The notes under the pieces: generated by a model
The model's input: only the letters and a program-made list of their open reading frames with translations
Databases searched by the model: none
Told to the model about the DNA's origin: nothing
DNA from: Burhinus oedicnemus
Lineage: Eukaryota; Chordata; Aves; Charadriiformes; Burhinidae
DNA length: 64,000 nt
Direction: 5' to 3'
Assembly (NCBI GenBank): GCA_008921705.1
Contig: VFFE01007657.1
Span: 829,615-893,614, forward strand
Program-made: the position numbers and the translations under genes
Part shown: piece by piece, positions 35,901 to 48,100 of the stretch
Layout: each line of letters begins with the position of its first letter
Numbering within the stretch: position 1 is the first letter of the stretch

Positions 35901-38900
35901 TTGCAACGGTTAAGAACTGCAGGGAACAGGGCTCAAATTAATTTGAGATTGACATTCAGTGACTCACAGCTGCTGGAACCAGAAGGCCCCAAAACAAGAA
36001 ATCCACCACAGGAGATGGGTTCATCTGCTCACTGTGCATAAGCGACATGACTCAGAAAGCTTCCCAGCATTGCTCAATCAGCTTTCAATGACTCATTCTG
36101 CTCCTCTCCACAGTCAGTCTTTTCTAGGGAGCCTGCCCTACACTGTTTTTGAGTTACCCCAGGGTAATAGCTCATTGCAAGACAGTTTAAGAGCAAAGCC
36201 CATTTCTTCTTCAACTGTTTCAAGTGCCTGGAAACAAAGTTGACTCTAGCTGAAGCCTTTGGGTTAATGGTCCATCAACTGCATTTTCAGAGCTTTGCAG
36301 CTCCGCTCCTTCTGTTTCACTAGCTTGAACATATGGCAACTTGCTCCACACTGCTAGCTACAGCCCTGTTTTCTAGTTATAGTATGGATGGATTTATTCT
36401 AGTTAAGGTACAGAGAAGATCCACATGTATGTGGAATTCGCACCAGTTGGTGACTAATCACCTTAATTTAGGAACAACAAACCTCTCCCAATACACTTGT
36501 ATTCTTCAAGCAGCTAGCTCCTGGGGTGGAAGTGAGATCTAACATCTGAATGCTGCTCCTACAAATACCTAAGGCCAGCACACTTCCTACTCTGCTGCCA
36601 AGTACTTGCATTCCCATATACTTCTATTTCAAAGGAAAAGGATCACGAAGACCATCACAGACAGACCACACACTTATATACGCTTATAAACCCAACAGGA
36701 GTTAATGTGACACGGAAATGCCTTTCCAGAACGCCTCTTCACTCAAGTGAAAAATGAGACCATTAAGATATACCTTTATAGTAACTGTGGCAAAGTTACA
36801 ACATTAAGACAGTCAGCTACAAAAAAAGAACATGTCTAAAAACTAAATGCTGGGATGTGGATTTGAATGCATTTCAGTAGTTACATAACTGAAAAGCAGC
36901 AGGATTAGCGGGACCTACAGTGACTGACGTGGTAACGTGCACCTTCTTAAACGAATCAAGCATACTCATCTCAAGTCGTGTCACTGCTCATGCTGTGCAG
37001 GAGGCGTGCATTAGGGAGCATCCCCCTCTCAAATCATCAAAACACCTTAGACAAAGGCCCAGGAGCCAGTTAGACACAGGTTAGCTGCATACGATAACCA
37101 AGGGAGTCCAGAAAAAATAAGGACAAAATAAAGCATAGTACCTCAAAACCTGCTTTTGTCCACTGATTCTATCATAGATGGAAAATGATCTATTTATTAT
37201 GTCTGACCTAAAGACAGGTGGTCCTCCAAAAGCCATCAGACTTTGTCCTTTCAGACCTACATTGTGCCACATGCTCGGAACACATGGGTGCAGTCTGGAG
37301 CACAGGCTCAGGCAGCAGGATCTTCATGTTCTGGGATGCAACAAGTGGCTGAACTGGGAGCTACCTAGCGAGACGATGCATTAAACCTGCATTTAGCAAG
37401 TGACAGTTCAGCAGCTTCCTCCTGCAGCAATATAAGAGCCCAGCCTTCCACTTCCATTGCCTCTTTGTGGAGTCCAACCTTGAACAGCTGTAGAAAAATG
37501 AACAACATACAGCACAGAGCTTTCTTAGACTAAAGGCGGCAAACATAAGGAATGGACTAACAAGTATAGTTTGTTGGTTTGTATCTGCAGCAACTCTGCC
37601 AGAAACACCACAGCAAACAGCACCAACTCTCCATTCTTTGTCCAGTGCATTAGCCTCCCATGGTCTCGCTACTTGAGAAGCCATAGCATCACACCAGTAA
37701 CAAGACACCACTGTAGTACCACAGTCATCTGTTCATTACAGTATGAAAGACAAAGCTGAATTCCAGCCTAAATCCCAGATACACAGCCATTCAAACAACC
37801 AATTTTCCCCAATACATTTGTCCCATAACCTGAAGTCTTTCAGGCAACACCATGTAGACCATTATTCCTTCCCTGCACCAGCAGGAACAGTGCTAGCTTC
37901 AGCCTACACCACAAGCTTTGGAACACAGTTGTCTGCTTCTTATAACTGTATTTGCACAAATTAAAACAAACAAAAAAAGCTCATCTGCTCAAATTCATTG
38001 CTTAGGAATTAGGAAAAACAGTGAATTGTTAGTCAGTTTTCTGCAGTGGTACGAGGCAACGTGGCTGCAGTAACTGCAGCTTCACATCCCGGCAAGAGAT
38101 GCTTGTTCTAACTCTAAAAGAATGAGGTACTGTCTGGAGGAAACGTGTCATTAGAGATGTCCCTACAGCCTACCAGTACTGCAATCACCATGAACTTGAG
38201 CATATATTAGTATTTTTGCCTCAGGAAAGAGCAAATGCAGTTGTCTGTCTCCTCACACACCAGTTTCTTTAAGTTCAGAGTGGGCAGAAGCTGCTGAACT
38301 CGAGTCAGGCCTGGCCATTTTCATGGCAGGTCTGCTCAGCAAACCCTCTGTGTTCTCTCTTCAGAGGTGCAGTGGTAATACAGCAGCTGAAGAATAAACG
38401 CTTAAGAGCAGCCTGACAACAGGGACAGGAGTTCTCGCACTGGCACTAACAATATAACTACAATTTCACGTTACCACCCAAGCACCAACAGCCTCAGGAT
38501 TTGGTGAGCACTGGTAGCATCCCAATAGCACCAAATGCATTTGTCCATTCATTTCACAACACACCTTTGGGATCAGCTGTATTTTACTAAGCCAGCTGCA
38601 CAGGTGCTATTCTCACTACAGAGATACCCCTCCAGAAAAGAGTCTAGCACTACACGTGGTGAAAATAAGCATGTGACATGGTCTGCTAGTTACCTTAAAC
38701 TCAGCCACTGACAGAGCAAGCCACTGAGGCTTGATCAGCAGAGCTAAGGGGACTCCTGCTCATCTGCAAAGCCACTCTGCCCACAGCCCCACTGTGAGAC
38801 AAGCTGTTAGCTTCATCGAGTTTCCTATGCCATCAAGTACAGAGCATGAGTAACACAACATGATCAGTAGTGATCCCGAGACTCAGCTGCTCTCGGCTTT

Positions 38901-41900
38901 GTCACTCCCATTAAGGGGCTAGAAGTTTCCCAGAGTAAAGACATCACTTAGTTTGAATGAAAACAGGAATGCTTATTTCTCTAATCTACATAGCACACCT
39001 AGGAAAAAGCCATCACAAGTCAGTTAATAAGCTGGTGTAAAGCAACCAACCCATTTAGTAGTCTATTAAAAGAAAGTTTGGGTTCTGACTTAACAGTAAG
39101 TAAGACTTCTGTGCATTAATGAGCTTATCTAACTAAGCAGTTCAAGGTACATTAGCTGCTAGAGTTCTCATCCAGGAAGAAACCAGGAGAGGTATTGCAG
39201 CTCTCACCCAGAGGGCTGAGGGTAAATCACCAACTGTAACAATTTCTGCATTCCAGAAGTCAGCAAGATCTTGGACAAGTGACAACAGTTGAAGCAGGAG
39301 GGGGTTAGTCAGGCTGCTCTGGCAAACTGGAGTTATTCAGAAAACCAGTCCTTTCAGGCTAGCGCTAGCCATTATCAAACCAAAAGGCTTAAGGCTTACA
39401 ACAATGTCATCACCCCATCAGCTAATCCCAGCATCTAAGCTTTGCTTAGAGGGCTGTATTAGCCACTTTCCAGGAGGCCATGGGCTGCACTTGGTTTTAA
39501 ACAAGAGTAGCTACAATCACTTCATCCTGGGGAAGACAGGCTACATAATTTAATTAAGAGGCATACCGTGAGCTAAAGAGCTACTGAGATAAACCCATCA
39601 GTTTCAGAGAAACAATTCCTATTTTAAACCCAATCTCATAAATCGCCATAACCAGTGGGCAGGAAGAGAAGCACATTCAATTCTTACCAGGCTGTCCTCC
39701 TACAATCTACTTCTGCATGCCATACTGCACACAGCCAGTCTGAACAGTAACAAGTGATAAATACTGACACAGGGAAACACAAGAAGCTCCATTACGCTGG
39801 TAAAACATCACAGGAACAGTGTTTAACATGCCTCTCCACCTTATTTTGAGCCCAACCTTATCTGAACAGCCCCAATGCCTTCTTCCATTTCTATCAGTTC
39901 TTCCAACGCAGTTTTAAAGTCAGTCTGAGGAAACTTCTACTTGCTTTTCACTCTTGAGATAGAAACCTGAACAGTAACTTGCATTCTATTAACCTTCTAA
40001 CAGAAGAGGTTAGAGATGCAGACTGCAGTTTGAGCAACAGCTTATATTCTGCAGACTAGTAATGATCTAAGTGTCCTGACTTGCCAGTGTTTCTCTCTCT
40101 ACTGTTACTATAGAGCAAATAACTGCATCTCATATTCTGTGCCTTAGCCTGCAAGCTTTTAGCTGAGCTGCCAACCTCCTGCTGAGATCAAAATAATATA
40201 TGGCTTGCTCGCAACTTTTGACTCTGTAGGTCATTCACTGAAGGAGAGAAGCTGACTCTGCCATACAGACCAATTATATTTTGGCACCCGAGGTTGTACT
40301 TCTCTCCATCCTCTAGCTAATCCTAAGAGCAGCCTTTAAATACTCTAATGGTCTTTAGTAGCATAAGCTTAGAAAAACAGTGCAAGATGTGCTGCAAAAG
40401 ACAGTCTTGGCTTTATCACCTCTTGATGTACGGATGAGACAAGAAAAGTGTAACTAGGGTAACAAGAAGTTTCTTTACAAAGCCCATTTTGTTTAGTGAT
40501 GTTCCCATTCCATAAAAAAAAAAAGATACCATCAAACTGGAGTGCATTTCCAGTCATCTGTGCTTCAAAGAACTCAAAGTGTAACCCTTCACAGCCTCAA
40601 GACTTGACTCTTCAAAGGCCAGAATTGTGCTCTGTCAGGAGGAGGGAGAAGCCAGCCATAATACCCTTCAAGGATACCTCAAACACTCTCCCTGAAAGAA
40701 AACACGGCCAGTTTGCAGTCCAAAGAGCACCAGGTATCTTTGTCACTAGATGTCACTAACATGGCACTTCCTACAGAAGAGAAGTGATGCCTCCCTTCTG
40801 ACAGGGAAAATATGGAAGGAGGCAGTTTGGCAGCATCTCTTCAGATTAGAGATTGTCCCTCCAAGCAAAACTCACAGGGACCAGCACAGCTTTTACTACA
40901 GGAAAAAATAGTAGCTACAGCTCTGACAGCATTCAAGCAAACATTGCCCAACAAGACACATGAGCCCATATGCAGTCAGAAACCTGCAATACCTTGACTT
41001 CCGAGCCGCAGAAGCCATCCAGACTCACCTATCTGGGAAAGTTCCAGGCTCGGATTTTGGCAGCCTGAGGCTAAAACTTGATAGCAGCTTTGTCATACTA
41101 AAGCAAGCAGAAAACAGATCATGGAATCACACAGCTTATGGGGAAAAGACTAGATCAAAAGCAAGTCATTTCCTAGTGGGGAGAAAAGTCAACTGCACTG
41201 GATGATAAGCAGAGGCTGCATTTCCTGCAGCTTTACTGAATCCAAAAACCTAGCCCAGGGAAGAATGGAAGTGGAAAGGCATCTAGAAGAGCCGTTGGAT
41301 AAAAGCCTGTTTTAAGCCTCAGAACAAGCGCAGTTTAGCATCAGCAGCGCTACGTTCTGCCTCAGCAGGTTTTCCAGGGAGGAAGCTAGAGGGTACAAGC
41401 CATGACCTAGCTAATTCACGTTTGTATCAGTAACACAGGCAAATAATTTTAGGGGAAGTTCCTGCCCGATCTGACTGCAAGACCTTTGCTCAGGCTGACC
41501 TAGCACATCGGTGCAGGCCTTCCCTAGGCGTCCTGTGCCACACAGAGCTTGACTCCGTCCCCACCCTCACCCCGTTCACCACCGCAGGACTGCCACCCCA
41601 GCTACTCCAGACAGACAGCTAATTAACAGAAGCAATTAATAAACACCCTCAACCTCAAGCAACGTGCGAGTGGATGAACCAGCCTCGGCGGGGCTGGGGT
41701 CGCCCAGCACCCCATTCACAGGGGGCTGAGGAAAAGCCCTCCCGGGGGAGCCCCGCTTCCCTCCCACGCGACTCCGGGGGGCACCCCGCGCCCCTCCTCA
41801 AGGGCAGCCGGCGGGGGACCTCTTCCTGCAGGAGGGCCCCCCCCAAACCTGTCAGGGCTGCGCCGCGCCCCGCGGCGTAGGCCCGCGGACCCCCACCCCC

Positions 41901-42051
41901 GGCGAGCGCCGAGGGAGCCGCCACCCGCGGCAGCTCGGCCAGCGCCCGGGCGCGGTCGCAAAGCGACGCCCCGCTGCAGGAAGCCGCTCGGAGAAGGGAA
42001 GCGAGCCGCACGCCACGCCGGGGAGGAGGAGGACAGCCCCGGGCACCTCAC
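29946..42051 (-). other. AP2M1 first intron, 12.1 kb
   Basis: Unique-looking, moderately AT-rich sequence with several A-runs of 10-17 bases (about 31,781, 32,122, 32,830, 33,132, 33,966, 40,515). I see no CR1, LTR, satellite or protein-coding exon. The last 400 bp (from about 41,650) run into the CpG island. Confidence 0.6.
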
Positions 42052-42780
42052 CTGCTGCTGCCCGCCGCCGCCGCTCACTGCCCAGCGCCCAAGATGGCGG
42101 CCGCCGCCCCCCCTTCCCTCCGCGCCCCCCCTATCACTGCAGAGCCGCCGCCGCGCATGCCCCGCCCGCGCTCCCCCCGCCGCCGCGCATGCGCCACGGC
42201 GGGGAGGCGGGGCTGGGCGGGGGCGGGAAGGCGCGTTCCCGCGCGGAGCCTGCCGGGAGCTGTAGTCCTGTGGCGCGGTGCGCGCTGGGAGTTGTAGTCC
42301 CGGGAGGTGGTGGCGGTAGGGCAGACGGCGTGGCCGCCGTGCCCACGCGAGGCGAGAACGGCAGCGCCGGGGCTCCGGGCGTGGGAGCTCCCCCTCCTCC
42401 GTGGGAACAGCCTGTCGGGCACAGGGGCGCGCCCGGGCAGGGAGGCTGCTCTTCCCCCCGCGTTGAGGCCCGAAGCTACCGTGGGTCGCTGTGTCCCACG
42501 GCCCCAGCACCGCCCCGCTGGCCCCACGCACAGGCTCCCCCCCGGGACTCGCCCGCTCCTCGCTGCGGGGGACGGGGTGGGCTGCACCCAGCGCCCGCTG
42601 TCAGACCTGTCCCCGGTTCTACCCCCACCAGTGCGCCCGCTGGAAACGGGAGACCCGTGGAGCGCCGTGGGCAGGCCCCGCGCCGGGGAGCCGCGGCAGC
42701 GGGTGGCCGGGGACGGCGCCGGTTCGGGCCGCAGCAGCCCTCGACCCCTCGGGAAGGGTCGGTTGGAAAACAGGCTCAGG
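41680..42780. promoter_or_regulatory. AP2M1: CpG island and promoter of AP2M1
   Basis: Dense CpG block. From right to left, toward AP2M1: two ACTACA-type ZNF143/THAP11 sites (42251-42266 and 42284-42298, read on the minus strand), a run of GC boxes (42200-42230), a perfect NRF1 palindrome GCGCATGCGC (42185-42194), and a YY1 site AAGATGGCGGC (42091-42101). No TATA box is seen. The layout suits a constitutive housekeeping promoter firing leftward; the start site is inferred at about 42,100-42,150. Confidence 0.8.
42052..42120 (-). other. AP2M1: AP2M1 non-coding first exon
   Basis: A strong donor, CAGCAGCAG followed by GTGAGGTGC, ends the exon at 42052, just downstream of the YY1 element. The upper limit is approximate. 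No ATG is seen in the gene-strand sequence. Confidence 0.7.
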
Positions 42781-42849
42781 CACAGGGTGCCCTCATCCCG
42801 CTGGGATCTCGCTGCAGAGCGAAAGGCAGGAGGATAGAAAAGGAGGCTG

Positions 42850-42875
42850 AAAAAAAAATTAAAAAAAAAAAAAAA
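42850..42875. repeat. A-rich run between DVL3 and AP2M1
   Basis: 26 bases, all A except two T. On the DVL3 strand it is a U-rich tract suited to be the downstream element of the DVL3 polyadenylation site. Confidence 0.7.
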
Positions 42876-42910
42876 TAACCAACACAAGGCAGGAGTCCAA
42901 TAAAACTATG

Positions 42911-42949
42911 TTTATAAATAAAAACAAGGAGATTGGTTTTGTTTTTATA
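42911..42949 (-). terminator. DVL3: Probable distal polyadenylation region of DVL3
   Basis: Two TATAAA variant hexamers on the gene strand (42911-42916 and 42944-42949), followed by the U-rich tract at 42850-42875. No canonical AATAAA is seen here on the minus strand, so the end at about 42,885-42,900 is an inference. Confidence 0.45.
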
Positions 42950-44619
42950 AAACCCAGCGGGCAGGGTAGGGCAAGGGCGTGAGCAGTGGCCAGGGAGGCT
43001 GCTGGGTGGCATCGGGGTGGGGGGAGGCAGCTTTGCTGTTGCCCAGACAGGGGACAGAGGGGACAGGAGGCTGGCAGAGGGAAAGGAGAGGCTTTAGGGA
43101 GTCACGGGGAGATGAACTGGTGGCACGCGAGAGCTGGCAGAGGGGTTGCAGGGGCAACGCAGACCCCCGAGGAGCAAAATACATTTCATCTCCAGCGTAT
43201 AAAAACTGCAAACACAACAGACAAAAGGCGTCAATGCTTGCAGAGAAAGCCACGGCGCGCCAGCACCGAGGGGAGCAGGGTCGAGCGTGTCTGTACTGTA
43301 CCGTGCTTGGCCCTGGGCGTGGGGAGGGGGCTGCCCCCAGCCCGAGGCACGTCTCTGAGTACCCAGAAGAGGAAGGAAAAAGGGCAGGGAGCGCTGGAGC
43401 AGACAGACTCAACTGTCCTGACACATTGGCAAGCATTGAGCTGAGGGGCCACGGTTCAGGCCTCCCTCCCCGGAGTGGTTGTGTTGCCACCAGGCACCAT
43501 TCACAGCCCACAGGGAGCAGGACTGTCCCAGCTCCATCCCAGAGCCTCATCCCTCCTGGCAGCCAGGCCAGCAGCACTCATGGCGCTGGGCAGAGGGAGA
43601 GATAGACTCGGGACAGGGGACCTCTACCTTTCCCCAAAGCACGAAAGCGAACCATTTGTGCCCCCCACCCCTGGCCGCCTTCTAACTCCGTCCAGGCCCA
43701 TGAAGATGTCACATTGCTGAGCAGCAGCGCGACAGCAGGAAGGAGAAGGCCACAGCTGCCACCACCAGCCCCAGGTGTGGGACAGCCCCTGCATCGGGAC
43801 AGGCAGCAGTGTGTTGCAAGCAGGAGGGCAAAGAGCAGGACAGAAGGAGCAGAACTCTGCCCTTAAATCCCCCAAGTATCCAAGGGGAGGTACAAGGCCC
43901 CGAGTTGTGCAAGACTGCGTGCAGGCACCCACCGCCGCTGCGGGGTGAATGCAGAGGTACAGCCGCAGCCCCGAGACTTGCAGCCCGGGCAAGTTGAAGG
44001 AGGGTTCTGCCACGGGGCAGTGCCAGGCTCAGACCTGGCCCAACGTGTGGGCAAAAGGGAAGTGGCAGCATCTCTCCACTCCCCGGAGGCACTGAAGCCC
44101 TGGAACATTCATGCATTAGCCAAAAGGCAACTACAATGGGATTTAAAATGCATATAATAAGGCTGGTCCCTGCTCCCCTCTCAGGGCTGCGGGAAGGGCA
44201 GGGAATCTTCCGCAAGGGGGAGGAAAGAAGCCATCTTCAGCGCCACGTGTGCCCAGCGCCCTTGGAGCTCCGTGTCCTCCTGTCGGGCCACACCACGCTC
44301 CAGCTCTCCCCCCCACGGGCGGCAGGCTCAGAGAAAGTCAAACACCCCGTAATTCTTTGCTGCTTGATAGAAGAAACACAAAAGGGTGAAAAGAAAGAAG
44401 AGATGTTTAGGGTGGAAGGACCGAGGCAGCAGCGACACACGGGCAAGCAGCACAGGGCGCTGGGACGGATGCGGATTAATGGGGTTAGAGAGGACAGCAG
44501 GAGGCAATTACCATCGGCAATACACAAGTCTGGTGGCGGGATGGGCTGGCAGCACCCAGCAGGCCTGCCAGGCCCGTCCACCCTGCTCGAGGAGGGATTA
44601 GAATCAAGGTTTAGTTCCA

Positions 44620-44625
44620 TTTATT
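44620..44625 (-). terminator. DVL3: Proximal polyadenylation signal AATAAA of DVL3
   Basis: TTTATT on plus, 150 nt after the stop codon. Use is unproven; the U-rich flank on the gene strand lies upstream of it. Confidence 0.5.
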
Positions 44626-44774
44626 ATTTTTTTTCCCTTTTTTTCTTTTCGTTATCAAACAAAAAAAAACAAAACCCAAAAAACAAGGGGTGAAGCCAGG
44701 GCTGGTTCTAGGAGACAAACGACAGGGATGGAGGGGGGAAGTAAGGGGCGGCAGACAGACAGGGGACGGGCGCT

Positions 44775-45199
44775 TCACATTACATCCACAAAGAACTCAC
44801 TGGGGTTGCCCATGGCCATTCGGAAGGACTGTCTACTGGCTGTCAGTTCGGGGGGCACAGAGGCCAGGTCACGGCCCGGCGGCGCCCCGGGGGGGCCCAT
44901 GGCTGAAGGTGGCGGAGGCATCAGCAACATGGGGGGACTGAAGAGAGGGGGGAGGCCAGGTGGCCCGTACGACTGCTGGCTGTGGTGGCTGCGGATGCTG
45001 TGAGCCAGAGAGTGCTGGCTACGCTGGCTGTGCTGGCTGGCTGGCACCGAGCGCTCGCTGGCCGCACGCTCACGCCGCATGCTGCTCCTTGTGGTGTGGT
45101 CTGACTCGCTCCCACTGCCACCTGACTTGGACTCCCCGGTCTTCTCTCGCTCCTTCCTCCGCTCACTGCCGCTGCGATTGGAACCACTGCTCCGGCTCC
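44775..45199 (-). CDS. DVL3: DVL3 last exon, C-terminal tail
   Basis: 140 codons and stop. A serine/histidine-rich stretch ([20 protein letters not shown]), a proline-rich block ([20 protein letters not shown]), and the conserved terminus [10 protein letters not shown], a ligand for the protein's own PDZ domain in published work. Confidence 0.96.
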
Positions 45200-48100
45200 C
45201 TGCCAAGCACACAAGGCAAGGTTAGGTGACAGCTCAGACAAGCCAGGAAGAAAGGATGCTCCTCTAGGCAAGAGAGGACTACAGCATGCTGCAGCACAGC
45301 CGTCTGCAGTCCCACAACACTCCTGAGATGGCTTTTGCCCTGGCTTTCCCCACACATAGGGTCTTGCCCAAGCAGCCTTTTCCTGCTGCTTCCCTGTATT
45401 GACCAGGACATTTGCCCACCTGCAGGTATATTTTAGTCCTTTTCACTCACCTTCACTGTGCTGGCTGCCTGCACTGCCCCCTCCGTAGCTGTAGCCTGGG
45501 TCAGGGAAGCCGGGGTGGGGGTTGTAAGGATGAGGTGGTGGATACTGATACGGGAAAGCCATAGGCCAGGGTGCAGCTCCTGGGTGGGGGAGCGGAGCCA
45601 AAGTGTCCTGATCGGAGGCACCGCTGGAACCATCGTGATCATGAAGAGACAGATTAGCCATGTCTGCAAGAAAGCAGAGAAGAGGGGTTAATCCAAGCAG
45701 AAAGACAACCACATGTGATGAAGCAGCTCCCTGTCCGCCCTTGCTGATGGACAAGGATGGGGTACACAAGGAGATGCAAGAAATTTGCACTCTCCCTGCT
45801 AGTCAAGGCAACCATTTGTACTTCCTGGCTGGACAATAGCCAGGCTGTGCAAGTCAGAGCTGTCACTCTAATACAGAGACCAGCTTGGTGGGAAAGGACC
45901 ACATCAGAGTTACAGCTCACACTGCCAATTACTTGCCCCATTCCTCTTATTTGAGCAGAACCCAGTCGTCTGAGCACCACCCCTTTGCCAGCATTGCAAG
46001 TTTAGAGCCTGGAGACAAAGTCAGTGAAGGCTAAGACTCTGCTATGACTGCCCAGGAGAAAAGATCACGTAGTAGGTGACAGTGCCATCTTCCAACTTCA
46101 CCACCCCAGCAACATGACAAGGGAGCTGGGATATTCTTCCTCACTGTGTAACAGGGTCTTTAGAACAAGGGGCTGATGGCAATGGTGGTAGCTATGTCCC
46201 CACAGTGTTAGCAGGGCTCTGCAGGACCTCCATTCTCTCCCTCCCACCCACGCCAAGTGCCATACTTCCACAGAGGTCCCCGAAGATGTAATAGCATTGC
46301 TCTGAGAAGGTGATCTTGTTCACGGTGTGTCGGATGTAGCCAGCCTTCAGCAGATTGCTGGCATATTTGCGGGATTCACGACGGTCTGTAAAGCCCTCCA
46401 CGTGGTGATAGAGCCAATCCACCACATCTGAACCTGCAACCAAACATCAGAGTTAAATACAGTAACAGAGAGGAAGACAGTAGCTGTTGAGGCAGTGGGC
46501 CACACTGGAGCCAAGACAAAGTGGGCCAAAAGGTGAAAAGGGACTGCACAGCCAAAGGTTCAATTTGTGACTCTGGCCTGGTCGACTGTTTACAGTCACA
46601 GAGATGCTCCCTTGGGCATCCGCTTGGAAAACAGGCCACCCATTTCCCACTCCCTGCCACTGCTGCAGGCAGCACAGTCTCTTACCAATGAAGGCATTAG
46701 GGATGGTGATCTTCAGCCACATGCGGTCACGCACCTCCAGGCCTGACTCTGGTGAGGCCATGGCTTTGACAATGGTGGCCATGTCACTGTGGATGGACAG
46801 GTGAAAGTCATCGAGGCCTGTGGTGTGGACGAAGGGAAGGGAGGCAGAGATGAGAGGGGACAGAAAAGACAACAGGGCTACACGGAGGCATCACACACAG
46901 GAGGAATGGGCCAGGGAACAATACACTGCAGACAGTCTTGGGGCGCATGCTGTGTAACCCCCCCCTTCCAGCCTTCCAATGTTATCCTTCCCATGTCAGC
47001 CATTTCATCTTGTGAAAAACCCAGGCTAAAGTCTCCTTCCTTCTATCCAAGCAGCTGAGATCCAAAAGCTGCCAAGTGAGCCCACACAGCCCAGCAAGGG
47101 GATTCTCTGCTCCTCACAAACTTACACCAAGCTGCTGTTTTTTGCCCTGGCTCTCTAGATCCTTGCTTCAGGGCTCTGTATACTGCAATTGCCCAAAACC
47201 TTCAGAAAGCAACCAAAAGAGCCCTGTGCTCAGCAGGAACCCTGCCCCACTGCAAGGCTCTTTGCTCTCAGTTGCCTCCATCCTGCCCTATCTGCTGTCT
47301 GGGAGGGCAACTGCTCCAGGGACAAACTGACCCCCTCTGGTCTGGCACTCTCAGCCAGTAACCTGACTGCTCTGAGTCTTTCCTCTGCATGTGCCACAGC
47401 TCCTGTTTTGCACCCAGGCTCTTCTAGTCTCCTTATGTAGAAGGCTGAAAAAGGTGGTATTAATTCACCCAGCCAGAACTCCTACTGATCTGAGCGCCTG
47501 CCTGGTGAGAGCTCTTAGTCCCCTGGCAGGGCACCTTGCCCATCCCAGCTGCTCCCAAGCAGATGTATTGCTCCCTTTACAGCACAGTGAAGGTGAGGAA
47601 GCCGTGCAGCGGGTGGAGCACGGAGGCACAAGGACTTACGTTCAGTCTCTGGGATGGAGCTGGTGATGGAGGAGCTGGTGGAAGTGATTGTGCTCATGGA
47701 TGGACTCATACCGTACGCTGGGTAGGTGCCAGTCATCGCTGCTGTGTGAGACACCCAGGCTGCCGGGTCGATGGGCCGGATGGGCTCACCTGCAGTGAAA
47801 AAAGAGTCAGTCAGTAGCTATAACAAATTATCCCCTTATCAAATAGACCTCTTGGGAGGGACAGGGACTCAGCGCAGCCCATTCCATCCCCAGTATCTGC
47901 CGGGACTCACCCGGATCGGAGCATGGAGAGTCTGGCCCAGCCCAGATCCGCTGGGGAGCAACTGGGAGAGAAAGAAGAGAGGGAGGGTCAGCAGGAGAGG
48001 TGCAGAGGGAGAGATCCCCCTATGGCTCAAGGAGGGGTTTCTCTTTCCTCTGGCGCCCCGAGCAAGTGACCCCCCTGCCCCAGTGAAACGCGTCCCCAGC

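Larger units (their letters stand above)
42885..44774 (-). other. DVL3: DVL3 3' untranslated region
   Basis: About 1.9 kb after the TGA stop. A canonical AATAAA lies early at 44620-44625, so a short form ending near 44,600 is possible as well as the distal form. Confidence 0.65.

Noticed and set aside
41716..42887. Long frames on both strands (up to 270 codons) around the CpG island
   Set aside because: They are compositional: GC-rich DNA lacks stop codons. The translations are Arg/Pro/Gly/Ala-rich, overlap one another on both strands and match no family.
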